A DNA stretch of 64,000 bases from Paenibacillus amylolyticus (GTDB lineage Bacteria; Bacillota; Bacilli; Paenibacillales; Paenibacillaceae). Position 1 is the first letter of the stretch, and every line of letters begins with the position of its first letter. This document shows, piece by piece, positions 43,218-52,090 of the stretch. The stretch lies in assembly GCF_003719335.1 (NCBI RefSeq), contig NZ_RIAS01000015.1, positions 107,363-171,362 on the forward strand, written 5' to 3'. The position numbers and the translations under genes are program-made. The notes under the pieces were generated by a model. The model searched no databases, was not told the DNA's origin, and saw only the letters and a program-made list of their open reading frames with translations.

Positions 43218-45311
43218 ATGAAATCAAGCAAACACAGCAAGAATAACAGTTCTAATCAAGTAATAAACCAGAGATTGGGCCGTAGGTTGGCAACCTGTCT
43301 GCTCTCCGCGGTCATGGCCCTGACGTTCGTACCGGCTTATCCAGCAGAACGCGCATCGGCGGCCACAACTACGATGGTCTCACAAGGAGGCTTTACGCAG
43401 GATCAACTCGACGGATTGGCGTATCTGAACGAGATTCGGGCGAAGGTAGGCGTAGGCCCTTTGGAGCTTGACGCAAGATTGTCTCAGGCGTCTCAAGCAC
43501 ACGCAGCGTATTACAATACCACTCAGTTCAAAGGAAGGACGGCTCATGAGGAGGGGCCTGGCACACCAGGATTTACCGGAGTGAGAGCAGGAGACCGGGG
43601 GAAGGCAGCTGGATGGCCAAATACAATGGTTGCTGAAGTCATGGCTTTTAATATGGCAACAACACGTCAAGCGATTGATGGCTGGCTAAGCACCGCGTAT
43701 CATCGCCAGATTATATTGGATGAGGAGTACACATCGGTCGGCATTGGATTACAGAATGGTACTGCTGTCATGAATCCAGCCTCTATGAAGTTACAGAGGG
43801 ATAGTACGGAAGCCAGAGTATATCCGTACAACGGAATGAAAGGAGCGGACGTTGGTTTCTACGGATTTGAGAATCCGAATCCTCTTGTTGCCTTCGGTGT
43901 TGAACACTCGGGGGGCATCATCTCTGCTTCAGCTGGCTTTGCCATCGATTCGTTCGAGGCCAGCATCTTGGATGCGCAAGGAAAGGATGTTCCATATTAC
44001 AGCGAACTGCATGGTAATACGGTGTTCTTGTATCCCAAGGATGTGCTGGACGGGTACAGCGTCTATACAGTGAAGTTTGATTATACGCTGTATAAGGAGT
44101 CGCAGCGACGAAGCAAAACCTGGTCGTTTACGACGGGAAAAGGGAACACGATGAAGGGTTTATCTGCGCAGTACGACGAATTGGTGTTGAATTCAGGAAG
44201 TAAGTTGCCGATGCAGATCACGGCCTCTTACGACGATGGGACATTCGCAACGCCAAAAACGGCGATTACATACTCTAGCAGTTCCCCTACGGGTCTGAAA
44301 GTCTCGCCGGATGGTATTCTTGAAGGAATTAAGCCTGGCAGTTATAAAATAACGCTCAGCTCCGGTGAGGTGCAGGGAACGGTACCGGTACGGGTATTCG
44401 AACGCCTCAAGAGCAAGAGTTATCCATCAACTGATCCGGCGAAGATTAAAGATATCGCAGGACGTGCCGACCAATCAGCAATTGAGTGGGCCCTTCGTTC
44501 AGGTATCGTTGGAGCGGACGCAAACGGTAAATTCCGGCCAGAAGATTCTGTGAGTGAAGCGCAGTTCCTCATCATGTTGCTACGCACCTATAAAATTGAT
44601 GACGAATCGTACGCTTCCAAGAAAAAGAAACACTGGGCGGAAGGTGCCTACAACGTGGCTAAGGCTCGCAACCTGTTGCTGTTTAGTTCAGGTCCGGGCA
44701 AAAGTGAATTTCGGGATAAGCCAATTAACCGTTATCGTGCAGCTGGTCTGATCGCATCAATGGACGGTGTGAATTTCGATTTTCCTTATGCAGTGAACTA
44801 TGTACTGGCTCATAATTACATGCGCGGAACCCAAGGAAATCAGAGTAGTATGTTCGGTTCCAACGATATCGTGACTCGGGCCCAGGCAGCGGTGATCTTG
44901 ATGCATTTGCAGTCCAATATGAAGCAATTGGTTGGCGCACCGAAGTTGGTGACTTCCGAGGAAAAGCAAGCTGAACATCTATTTCCGGAAGTGTATATTA
45001 AACCGGCACTTGGTAGCAAAACGTTGATTGTTGAATTCGGCACGGACGGCAGGCTCTTGGTGGAAGGGAAATTCACGGATCAGGCGAGCAAGCAATTGGA
45101 GATTCAGATCGATCAACATCTGGATAACGTGCAAACTGGGAAGTTGCTGGAGAAAATTCCAGTGCAGATGGATTCATCGGGTCACTTTTCTATTGCGTCC
45201 ACGGGAATATATAGCGATGGTATCCTAAATGTATTTCTAAGGACACCAGAAGCAATTTATGCCATTAATGTAAAAAGAGGCTCAATGAACGCATCGGATT
45301 ATTCAAGATAA
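43218..45311 (+). CDS. CAP-domain protein with SLH repeats
   Basis: 697 residues. Signal peptide (about 22-48, cleavage near ASAAT), CAP/SCP domain (about 58-185, with LNEIRAKVGVGPLELDARLSQAS and AAYYN blocks), an Ig-like/BIG2 segment (about 310-395), degenerate SLH repeats (about 405-580: SAIEWALRSGIVGADANGKFRPEDSVSEAQF and further copies) and a short C-terminal domain. SLH repeats should hold it to the cell-wall polymer. The molecular role of bacterial CAP domains is mostly unknown. GAGGGG site before the ATG. A perfect AAGGAGG at about 42975 has no convincing ORF. Confidence 0.85.
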   Translation: MKSSKHSKNNSSNQVINQRLGRRLATCLLSAVMALTFVPAYPAERASAATTTMVSQGGFTQDQLDGLAYLNEIRAKVGVGPLELDARLSQASQAHAAYYNTTQFKGRTAHEEGPGTPGFTGVRAGDRGKAAGWPNTMVAEVMAFNMATTRQAIDGWLSTAYHRQIILDEEYTSVGIGLQNGTAVMNPASMKLQRDSTEARVYPYNGMKGADVGFYGFENPNPLVAFGVEHSGGIISASAGFAIDSFEASILDAQGKDVPYYSELHGNTVFLYPKDVLDGYSVYTVKFDYTLYKESQRRSKTWSFTTGKGNTMKGLSAQYDELVLNSGSKLPMQITASYDDGTFATPKTAITYSSSSPTGLKVSPDGILEGIKPGSYKITLSSGEVQGTVPVRVFERLKSKSYPSTDPAKIKDIAGRADQSAIEWALRSGIVGADANGKFRPEDSVSEAQFLIMLLRTYKIDDESYASKKKKHWAEGAYNVAKARNLLLFSSGPGKSEFRDKPINRYRAAGLIASMDGVNFDFPYAVNYVLAHNYMRGTQGNQSSMFGSNDIVTRAQAAVILMHLQSNMKQLVGAPKLVTSEEKQAEHLFPEVYIKPALGSKTLIVEFGTDGRLLVEGKFTDQASKQLEIQIDQHLDNVQTGKLLEKIPVQMDSSGHFSIASTGIYSDGILNVFLRTPEAIYAINVKRGSMNASDYSR

Positions 45312-45532
45312 GACCTAATGACGTCATGTTGTTGCTATTGATATCAGGCTGGAAAATTTTTCCTAATGGTTTGCTCACTGCCCCCTCCCTGCTGGATATA
45401 CGGTCGAAATGTTATCTAAAAATGGTGAGGGCCGCAAGACAATTATTGATGACTGCTAATGGGACAGCTATGTTACAAGCGAGAGAAGATATTAAGGCTC
45501 ATATTTTACATGTTTGAAGATGCGCGTAAACA

Positions 45533-45562
45533 GGGAGCTCGTCTATAGCGGGCTCTTTTATT
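45533..45562 (+). terminator. Intrinsic terminator
   Basis: GAGCTCG and CGGGCTC pair, followed by TTTTATTT. It lies 220 bp after the CAP/SLH gene; 45312-45532 shows no supported gene. Confidence 0.6.
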
Positions 45563-45642
45563 TGCCTAACTAAATTAACCCAATCAAACGTGAGATGATC
45601 TCATGGCTATGTTGCAACGGGTAAAGGGCTATCCTATAAATC

Positions 45643-45882
45643 ATGTGCCACACAAGTTCCGGCGTTAGAACTTTTTTTGACTGGCTCAAAAATGTAGATA
45701 GCATTGCTCTGCAGTCTAATGTCCGAAATGTGGCAGACAGATTTGATCGCTTCTTCAAGAAAAAGAATAGGTTTCATCTTTCAAAATTCGTAAGAATCCA
45801 ATTCAAAGCTAAACAACAAGGCATATCAACGAATCTTGTCATTGAAAGAAACGAAATCAAACTTCCTAGTACGGATGTATAA
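45643..45882 (+). pseudogene. Remnant of an IS200/IS605-type tnpB gene
   Basis: The short frame encodes FFDWLKNVDSIALQSNVRNVADRFDRFFKKKNR...FKAKQQ...LVIERNEIKLP, which follows the N-terminal region of TnpB (pattern: LKEVxSxxLQxxxRxLDxAFxxFFKKK...IxGNxIKLPK). Only about 75 residues remain of the usual ~370-400; the RuvC catalytic part is absent and there is no good start signal. It is a decayed mobile-element fragment; no element ends or tnpA were found. Confidence 0.6.
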
Positions 45883-45962
45883 ATGAGTTCAGACTGGCTG
45901 CACCTTCACTTGCATCGCTGCACATGATATATTGAACGTAGTTCAACTGAAGGAGTGTGTTC

Positions 45963-46208
45963 ATGAATATGGCACGTACACAGACACAAAAAGCATTACG
46001 CAAAGCAGAACGGTCCGGACAATGGACTCCCGAGCAAAGCCGCAGAATGAATGGAGATTATGGGGCATTATCGCAGCATGTTCGCCTGACACCAACCAAG
46101 CAGGAAAAATTACAAAAGGTCAAACACAAGAAGCAGATCATCCAGGATGGTGGTGCTTCTTTTTATTTTGTCTTGAAGCAGAGTAGGTCAGGAAAACGTG
46201 ATGAGTGA
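45963..46208 (+). CDS. Small basic hypothetical protein
   Basis: 81 residues, very rich in Lys/Arg/Gln, beginning MNMARTQTQKALRKAERSGQW and containing LTPTKQEKLQKVKHKK. Short basic proteins of this pattern are common in Bacillales, without known function; the charge suggests nucleic acid contact (inference). GAAGGAG lies 9 nt before the ATG. Confidence 0.65.
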   Translation: MNMARTQTQKALRKAERSGQWTPEQSRRMNGDYGALSQHVRLTPTKQEKLQKVKHKKQIIQDGGASFYFVLKQSRSGKRDE

Positions 46209-46251
46209 ATGGATGAATGAATGCGTGCGTGGATGGATGACGTATGAAAAA

Positions 46252-46281
46252 TAAAAAAGGAGAAGCAATGAAGCTCCTCCC
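46252..46281 (-). terminator. Terminator of fabV
   Basis: On the minus strand GGAGGAGC and GCTTCTCC pair completely (one G-U), loop TTCATT, then TTTTTTATTTT. Confidence 0.82.
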
Positions 46282-46304
46282 TGAATGCAAAACAAGATTA
46301 AACT

Positions 46305-47501
46305 TTATGACTGAACGAGGTGGGGTACTTCCACGTTTGGATCCACATCGGCCTCATAATCCACGCCATCAGTTTCGAAACCAAACAGTTGGAAGAACTC
46401 GCGGCGGTAACCTTCAAGATCGGACAGGTCATAGATATTCTCGCTCGTAAGATCGTTCCAGATCTTCGCCACTTCCTCCTGCACGTCTGCTCTCATCTCC
46501 CAATCATCGATGCGAATGCGCCCTTGCTCATCTGTCGGCACTTCACCGCCAGCGTACAGACGATCCGCAAACAGCCGTTGCAACTGTTCGATACATCCTT
46601 CATGCAGCCCTTTTTCCTTCATCACTTTGTACAATGCGGAAATATACAGTGGCACGACTGGAATGGCCGAGCTGGATTGGGTAACCAGTGCTTTGGCTAC
46701 AGTAACGTAAGCACGTCCACCTGTTGCGCTCAGACGCTCATGCATTTTGCGCGCTGTTGCTTCCAGATGATCTTTCGCTTGACCAATGGAGCCTTCACGA
46801 TAAATGGCATGTGTTAGCTCAGGGCCGATGTAAGAGAAGGCAATCGTTGTTGCATTGTCTGCAAGTACGCCGCCTTGCTTTAGTGCATCCATCCACAGCT
46901 CCCAGTCTTCGCCGCCCATGACGTTAACCGTCTGACGAATCTCTTCTTCTGTCGCTGTTTCGAGAGTCACTGAAGTGATCTCTCCTGTGTGGAAATTGAC
47001 GGTTTTGTTTGTGTAGGGCTGTCCGATCGGCTTCAGCACGGAGTTGAACACTTCGCCCGTATTTGGATCGGTACGGCGAGCCGAAGCAACGCTGTAAACG
47101 ACCAAATCCACTTGACCCAATTCGCTGCGAATCAGCTCAACAGCTTTATCACGGGTTTCATTGGCAAAAGCGTCACCAGTGATGCTGTAGGATTTCAGGC
47201 CTGCGGCATCCGCAGCCTTCTCAAATGCCGCGGAGTTATACCATCCAGCAGAAGCGGTTCGTTTATCTGTTGCGCTGGAGGGGCGGTAAATACCAATTGT
47301 ATTCGCGCCTGCTCCAAAAGCGGAAACGATGCGCGAAGCCAGTCCGTAACCTGTAGACGCGCCGATGACGAGCACGTTGCGGGGCCCCTGAATCTCTGGC
47401 TTAGATTTTACATAATTAATCTGCTCCTGCACTTGTGCCGCACAGCCGACAGGATGGGAAGTTGTACAAATAAAACCACGTGTTCTTGGTTTAATAATCA
47501 T
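46305..47501 (-). CDS. fabV: FabV-type trans-2-enoyl-CoA/ACP reductase
   Basis: 398-residue NADH-dependent reductase that saturates the trans-2 double bond of enoyl thioesters in fatty-acid metabolism. N-terminal MIIKPRTRGFICTTSHPVGC is the family start, the Rossmann loop is VLVIGASTGYGLASRI, and the active-site Tyr-X8-Lys is YREGSIGQAK. FabV enzymes are much less sensitive to triclosan than FabI. GGGTG site before ATG. It is divergent from the small gene at 47656; a perfect inverted repeat lies between them. Confidence 0.94.
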   Translation of the reverse strand: MIIKPRTRGFICTTSHPVGCAAQVQEQINYVKSKPEIQGPRNVLVIGASTGYGLASRIVSAFGAGANTIGIYRPSSATDKRTASAGWYNSAAFEKAADAAGLKSYSITGDAFANETRDKAVELIRSELGQVDLVVYSVASARRTDPNTGEVFNSVLKPIGQPYTNKTVNFHTGEITSVTLETATEEEIRQTVNVMGGEDWELWMDALKQGGVLADNATTIAFSYIGPELTHAIYREGSIGQAKDHLEATARKMHERLSATGGRAYVTVAKALVTQSSSAIPVVPLYISALYKVMKEKGLHEGCIEQLQRLFADRLYAGGEVPTDEQGRIRIDDWEMRADVQEEVAKIWNDLTSENIYDLSDLEGYRREFFQLFGFETDGVDYEADVDPNVEVPHLVQS

Positions 47502-47609
47502 TATTGTGGCACCCTTTCGTGTTCAATTCAGTGTAATATTGGATCGATTCATCATGCTTTTTTCGTATATTGTACGTATACATCTCCCCTATTGTAAAAC
47601 AATTACGTT

Positions 47610-47628
47610 CGAAACGGAAACCGTTTCG
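47610..47628. promoter_or_regulatory. Perfect inverted repeat between fabV and the small gene
   Basis: CGAAACGGAAACCGTTTCG: 8-bp arms, 3-bp spacer, with no T run, in a divergent promoter region. It looks like a dimeric repressor operator; the regulator is unknown. A second, looser repeat (GTATATTGTACGTATAC) lies at about 47566-47582. Confidence 0.55.
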
Positions 47629-47655
47629 TCAATTTTACTCGAAGGAGAGAACGGG

Positions 47656-47784
47656 GTGGCCATTCGGCTTTCATTTTGGGATGATAAGTTTAATAAGCAT
47701 GAGAATGATGTAGTGGATGAGGAAGGCCAGATTCTTTATAATCAGAAGTTAGGCTTGATCGCAAATGACGAATCGTACCAATGA
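47656..47784 (+). CDS. Small acidic hypothetical protein
   Basis: 42 residues from a GTG start with GAAGGAGAG 6 nt upstream; begins MAIRLSFWDDKFNKHENDV. No signal peptide, membrane segment or known motif. It lies just upstream (58 bp) of the XRE-TPR regulator on the same strand and downstream of the operator-like palindrome. Too short for family assignment; the ribosome binding site is the main support. Confidence 0.5.
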   Translation: MAIRLSFWDDKFNKHENDVVDEEGQILYNQKLGLIANDESYQ

Positions 47785-47842
47785 TATGATAGACTCGCTA
47801 TAGAGAAAGAGTAGACCTTCATAATGAAAGGATAGACCTGTT

Positions 47843-49126
47843 ATGCTGAAAGAACGGATCGAGTTTTTAAGCAAACGAAAACAAATCTCACGTAAAGACC
47901 TCGTAGAAGGTCTGGTTACGCAGGCACATTTCGCAAACATCCTTGCAGAGCGTTATCCACTGCCCGAAGATTTGGCCGAGAGTATTGCAGAGCGCTTGGG
48001 TGTAAGCTCCTCCTATCTATTGCGGACAGCAGTCCAGGATGAACAGACATTGGCACGAGCAGAAGCGATCTTTGTACAGATGTCGGTTCCAGCCTCGACG
48101 ATCCCGGAGGAAACGGTACATGCTTTGGAGGATCGGGATGATTCGCTTACGGTGGAACTGACGACTGCTTTAATGAAGGCCGTCTACTATCAGCAGTTAA
48201 ATGACGCCGCTGCGCATGAATACATACATACATCGTATCTGAATTTTTATTTGGAGAAGTATGGCCGCCCGGATGACGTGCAGCTACCTGGGCCGCTTAC
48301 CAAAGCTTTGCTATTTTACAAAATCCAATATTATCGATCCAAGCAGGCGTTTGTGGACGTGCTCACTCATGTGACAAGACTGAGCGCCCTGACGGAGCCG
48401 GGAAGCGAGCTATGGCTGTCGATCCAGAATATTCAGATGGAGGCTTATATCCATACCCGGCATTACGAGGAGGCGAAGCGCACATTTGAGCAGACGATGA
48501 AACATGTGTATGATCAGCGGTTGTTTCATCGTTTGTCCAGTCTGTATGTAGCATACAGCGGGTATTGCTTTACGATGGGACTGTTGCAGGAAGCTTTGTC
48601 CGCATTGTCGATGGCTGAGGCGAATCTGGTCTACGCCGGGAATCATGGAGATTTGGTTACAGCCATTGCGAACAATCGAATTGTCATGTTGACGATGTCA
48701 GGGGAGTTAGATCAGGCACAGACTGAGATTGAGCGATTCGAAAACCTGCTCGAGGCAGAAACGAAGGAGACACGGCAGGCGATGAAGCCGTTGCTTTTGG
48801 TGTATCGCTGTGAGGTTGCCTCCGCCCGGAAAAGTTGGGGCATGCTGGCGCAAAGTGTGGATCAACTGTTAAGTTGTGCTGTCACAGAGGATCAGCGAAT
48901 GAACGCGGTTTTTTATCAAAGTCAGCTGGCGCTGGCACACGGAGAACAGGACACATTTTTAACTCAAGCTCAGGCTTGTCTGCCATATTTTGAGTCTGTG
49001 CAACAGTCGCTACGTTTGGAATCCCTATATGAAGGCTTGGCTGTGGTGAGTGAGGATCAGCGGCGGTACAAAGAGGCGGCAGGTTATTATCGCAAGCTGG
49101 TGTATTTGCTACGGAGAACGAAGTAA
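47843..49126 (+). CDS. XRE-type regulator with TPR repeats
   Basis: 427 residues: N-terminal XRE-like helix-turn-helix (about 1-62: RKQISRKDLVEGLVTQAHFANILAERYPLPEDLAESIAERLGV), then helical repeats resembling TPRs to the end (for example YSGYCFTMGLLQEALSALSMAEANL and RRYKEAAGYYRKLVYLL). The layout is that of RNPP-like peptide-responsive regulators (PlcR/NprR/Rap class), but no secreted pheromone precursor is seen nearby. AAAGGA site before ATG. Function not known. Confidence 0.75.
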   Translation: MLKERIEFLSKRKQISRKDLVEGLVTQAHFANILAERYPLPEDLAESIAERLGVSSSYLLRTAVQDEQTLARAEAIFVQMSVPASTIPEETVHALEDRDDSLTVELTTALMKAVYYQQLNDAAAHEYIHTSYLNFYLEKYGRPDDVQLPGPLTKALLFYKIQYYRSKQAFVDVLTHVTRLSALTEPGSELWLSIQNIQMEAYIHTRHYEEAKRTFEQTMKHVYDQRLFHRLSSLYVAYSGYCFTMGLLQEALSALSMAEANLVYAGNHGDLVTAIANNRIVMLTMSGELDQAQTEIERFENLLEAETKETRQAMKPLLLVYRCEVASARKSWGMLAQSVDQLLSCAVTEDQRMNAVFYQSQLALAHGEQDTFLTQAQACLPYFESVQQSLRLESLYEGLAVVSEDQRRYKEAAGYYRKLVYLLRRTK

Positions 49127-49168
49127 AGGTTAGGTTTGGAAGGCTGCTGGGGCAAGGCAGGTTCATTT

Positions 49169-49363
49169 CTAACGATCACCAGCGACGTTATTTCGGCGAA
49201 TTTCAACGTTTTTATTTTCTAGCGATCACAGTGGAGCTTATTTGGTGGAATCACTGTCAAAATGGACGTTTATCTTGGTTTTTCAGTGAGATAAGCTCTC
49301 TGGTGATCGTTACAATTTCAGAAAGGACTATTTTGCTTAAATAAGCTTATCTGAGATCGTTAG
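49169..49363. repeat. Four-copy inverted repeat cluster
   Basis: Four ~25-bp units related to TAACGATCACCAG-GAGCTTATTT: two in plus orientation (49169-49193, 49219-49243) and two inverted (49288-49313, 49339-49363). They can pair outer with outer and inner with inner into one long interrupted hairpin. No coding potential. The rest of 49364-49817 shows no gene or clear structure. Confidence 0.75.
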
Positions 49364-49817
49364 AGCAAACATCTGTGTTGAAACACTTCAACTTATCAGG
49401 AAAAGTCTTAGGTGTGGAAGATATGTTGTAAGTGCGTCTTTTGCAGGGATGTGTGCTGTGAGTGCATCATGAATGTGCGATGTTTGCTACATAAGTATCT
49501 TTAATAAAGCTAAGCTACAAAGTGTGCATTTGTAAAAAAAGTAGGCATTTGACCAAATTTGACCACTCTGAGTAACTGTAATCAGAGCCAAGTAGCGGAC
49601 AAATTCAACAAAAATAAATGGTTTAATCCTCATTGAGTTGGTTAGAACAACGTTTTTATTGGGAAAAAGCAAGCATAGCTACAAATAAATCGATGGAATC
49701 TCGTCTCTAGCAGGACATTTCCCCGATTCTTTTGTATGTGTCCAGATCCGTATTCATACGGGCTATGTTGTGTTTATAATTAATCATACCCAATAAAAAA
49801 CAAATGAGGTGTTCGAT

Positions 49818-50237
49818 ATGATGGGATGGTTTACACGTAAAAACAAACAGGAAGATGCTGTTGCCAAAGCAGATCGAGTAATGAACAAAGGGCTTACGGG
49901 CATGATGATGAAAGGATTCGTACCAAAGGAACATCGGGATGCCATCAACCAAAGTTTGGACTCGGCTAAGCAGGCACAATTGGCTGCAAGCGGATCGTTG
50001 CCTCTGACAGCAACTGGAACCGTGATCAGTATAACGGATACGGGAAAATTAATTAATTTTGATCCCATTGTGGTGCTCGTACTTGAAGTCAGTGAAACGG
50101 GTGGTCGCACGTACCAACGTACGATGGAAACACTTGTATCCAAGCTGCAGATTCCGCGTGTAGGTGATCGTGTCGGTTTGGGACAGCATCCGGCGAACCC
50201 TTCTGAACTGATTTATATGGGACTTCTTTCGGTTTAG
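49818..50237 (+). CDS. Hypothetical protein with a small shared beta domain
   Basis: 139 residues. The first ~55 are charged and helical; the remainder (ATGTVISITDTGKLINFDP...RTYQRTMETLVSKLQIPRVGDRVGL) forms a beta-rich domain that recurs twice in the next protein. No membrane segment. ATG 49818 follows GAGGTG with 7-nt spacing. Function unknown. Confidence 0.65.
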   Translation: MMGWFTRKNKQEDAVAKADRVMNKGLTGMMMKGFVPKEHRDAINQSLDSAKQAQLAASGSLPLTATGTVISITDTGKLINFDPIVVLVLEVSETGGRTYQRTMETLVSKLQIPRVGDRVGLGQHPANPSELIYMGLLSV

Positions 50238-50410
50238 GTGGATTCATAGCGATGTTAATGAAACTATTTTAAATTAGGGAATAATTCAATTATTAGTTTG
50301 TTTGTTACAGATAACAACGAAAAGGTAACATACAAACCAAAGATATAACAAAAGATATAACATAGTAAAAAGATTTATACAGCATAAATTAGATAGATAG
50401 GGTGATAGAG

Positions 50411-51205
50411 ATGAGTCGTTTTTTTAGAGTAATTGGCTTACTGATGGTACTTGGGACAGGGTTTTCTCCAATCATAGCTCAGTGGCTGTGGGATGATCCG
50501 TTTATAGCGATGCAGTCGTGGTGGTTTAAACCGATACTTTTTGGTGGCATTGGTCTAATGGTTATTTCGTCGATCTTCGGTACGAGTCTGGGGCAACGTA
50601 AGATTAAAACAGGATTACCAGCAGTTGGTGTGATCCAAAGCATTCAGCAGACGGGCACCTATATTAATGAACAGCCGGAAGTGAAAATGATGCTGAAGGT
50701 GTCTCGTCAAGGCCGGGAAACGTATGATACAGAATTAAGAACCATTGTTCCTTTGACTTCGCTGTCCCAGTTTCAGCCGGGAGCAATCATTCCGCTTGTC
50801 GTATCCGAGAAAGATGAGCGCAAAGTCGGGCTGGATCACCATGGGATGGTGTCGCAAGAGCATATGCAGCAACTGTTGAATGAAAAGATGATGCAACAAG
50901 GTATAGCACCGGAGATGGTTGATATTGCGCGAACAGGAGAGAAGGGGCTGGCTAAAATTCTGGACGTTACCCCTATGGGAAGCGGACAGAATGGCAACAT
51001 CAAGCTACAGCTTAAACTGAGTATTACGAAACCAAATGGTGAAACCTTTGAGGTGATTACGCAAAAAGAAATACTGCCCTCTGCGATGTCGCAGGTTCAG
51101 CAGGGACATATCATTAACGTATTTTATTCGCCGCAGGACCCTTCCAAGGTGGTTCTTGCTCTTCAGGTGCAGGAGCAGCAACTGAATCAACTCTTCTCGT
51201 CCTAA
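50411..51205 (+). CDS. Membrane protein with two copies of the shared beta domain
   Basis: 264 residues: two membrane helices (about 5-25 and 43-63), then two tandem domains (about 75-150, starting AVGVIQSIQQTGTYINEQP, and 178-258, GLAKILDVTPMGSGQNG) that match each other and the C-terminal domain of the previous protein in the pattern GxI-x2-I-x2-TG...V-x2-G-x-(T/E)-Y/F. Function unknown; it could be an OB-like or DUF3592-like fold. It lies 173 bp after the related gene; a terminator follows. Confidence 0.68.
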   Translation: MSRFFRVIGLLMVLGTGFSPIIAQWLWDDPFIAMQSWWFKPILFGGIGLMVISSIFGTSLGQRKIKTGLPAVGVIQSIQQTGTYINEQPEVKMMLKVSRQGRETYDTELRTIVPLTSLSQFQPGAIIPLVVSEKDERKVGLDHHGMVSQEHMQQLLNEKMMQQGIAPEMVDIARTGEKGLAKILDVTPMGSGQNGNIKLQLKLSITKPNGETFEVITQKEILPSAMSQVQQGHIINVFYSPQDPSKVVLALQVQEQQLNQLFSS

Positions 51206-51286
51206 GCTTCACGCTAAGAAGCTATCAATAGGAAACGATAGCGGTTATCCGGTTCATAAAGAAGGGAATAGAGTTATATATTCAAG

Positions 51287-51333
51287 CGCCCTCCCCAAGT
51301 CAAAGTAGACGAAGAACGGGGAGGGTGTTTTTT
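51287..51333 (+). terminator. Terminator after the shared-domain membrane protein
   Basis: CGCCCTCCCC and GGGGAGGGTG pair, followed by six T. Confidence 0.82.
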
Positions 51334-51354
51334 ATTTATATCCCTACAATTAAG

Positions 51355-52029
51355 TTAGGAACGAGTGCTTGAAGGAGAGCGCATCAGCATTTCTCGGAAA
51401 GATTGAAAAAGAGGCTGTGCGTGGTGTTCAATCTGCTCCCGGCTGGCCGGTCTATCTTCTGTTAATATATCATGATCGAACCATACGACAGCATAATCAT
51501 TGTCATCATTTGGGTTACACGTCGTCGTATCCCAGCAGACAGGCCCTGCATGATCTTCATAGGAGGCAAATGGAATATATCCCGCCTTAATGAGTGATTC
51601 CCATGATGACCAGAGGTTACGTAATTCCCTTAGAGGATAGTCAGAAGGTAGATTCGGTAATTCGATCATAACCCCTTCATAACGAAGATAGACATTCAGA
51701 ACGTATCGGCTACTTAGATAGGCCATATAGAGCGGAGGCAGAGAGAACGATGAGCTATACGTATCCGAACCAGGCCTAATATAACTAGCAATTAATTCAT
51801 CAATCTGATCTACCGTAACCCCCGAGTCCAGCATTCTCCAGCGAACCCATCCTTCTTCATCAACCTCACCAACCTGCATATCCGAAGGCACGCCATAGTC
51901 TTCTTCTTCCATTTTGGCCGGATGAGACATTAGAATATCCCGGTGAGGAGAATCGAAATATGTGTCAAGCCAGCTTTTGATGAAATGTCGATCTCGTTCC
52001 AGCACTTCTTTGTTAATCAAAGTGGTCAC
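51355..52029 (-). CDS. SMI1/KNR4 (SUKH)-like protein
   Basis: 224 residues. The C-terminal half (YIPFASYEDHAGPVCWDTT...DYAVVWFDHD) and the spacing of the preceding Leu-Pro-Ser block fit the SUKH superfamily, many of whose members are immunity proteins against polymorphic toxins, though solitary ones also occur. No toxin gene is nearby. Starts with GTG only 2 nt after GAAGGG; TTG three codons in (spacing 11) is an alternative. Confidence 0.65.
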   Translation of the reverse strand: MTTLINKEVLERDRHFIKSWLDTYFDSPHRDILMSHPAKMEEEDYGVPSDMQVGEVDEEGWVRWRMLDSGVTVDQIDELIASYIRPGSDTYSSSFSLPPLYMAYLSSRYVLNVYLRYEGVMIELPNLPSDYPLRELRNLWSSWESLIKAGYIPFASYEDHAGPVCWDTTTCNPNDDNDYAVVWFDHDILTEDRPASREQIEHHAQPLFQSFREMLMRSPSSTRS

Positions 52030-52090
52030 AACCCTTCAAGATCAGTAATCCTTATATTTTTATATTCTTATATCCTGATATGTTTTTAAT

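Noticed and set aside
45326..45517. 63-codon frame after the CAP/SLH gene
   Set aside because: No ribosome binding site, no recognisable pattern, and it lies in a decayed region.
46247..46281. CRISPR-like or tandem direct repeats anywhere in the window
   Set aside because: I looked for regularly spaced identical repeats and found none; the repeats present are inverted or dispersed.
47656..49126. Small gene plus XRE-TPR regulator as a peptide quorum-sensing pair
   Set aside because: The 42-residue product has no secretion signal or hydrophobic N-terminus, so it does not look like an exported pheromone precursor; kept only as a weak possibility.
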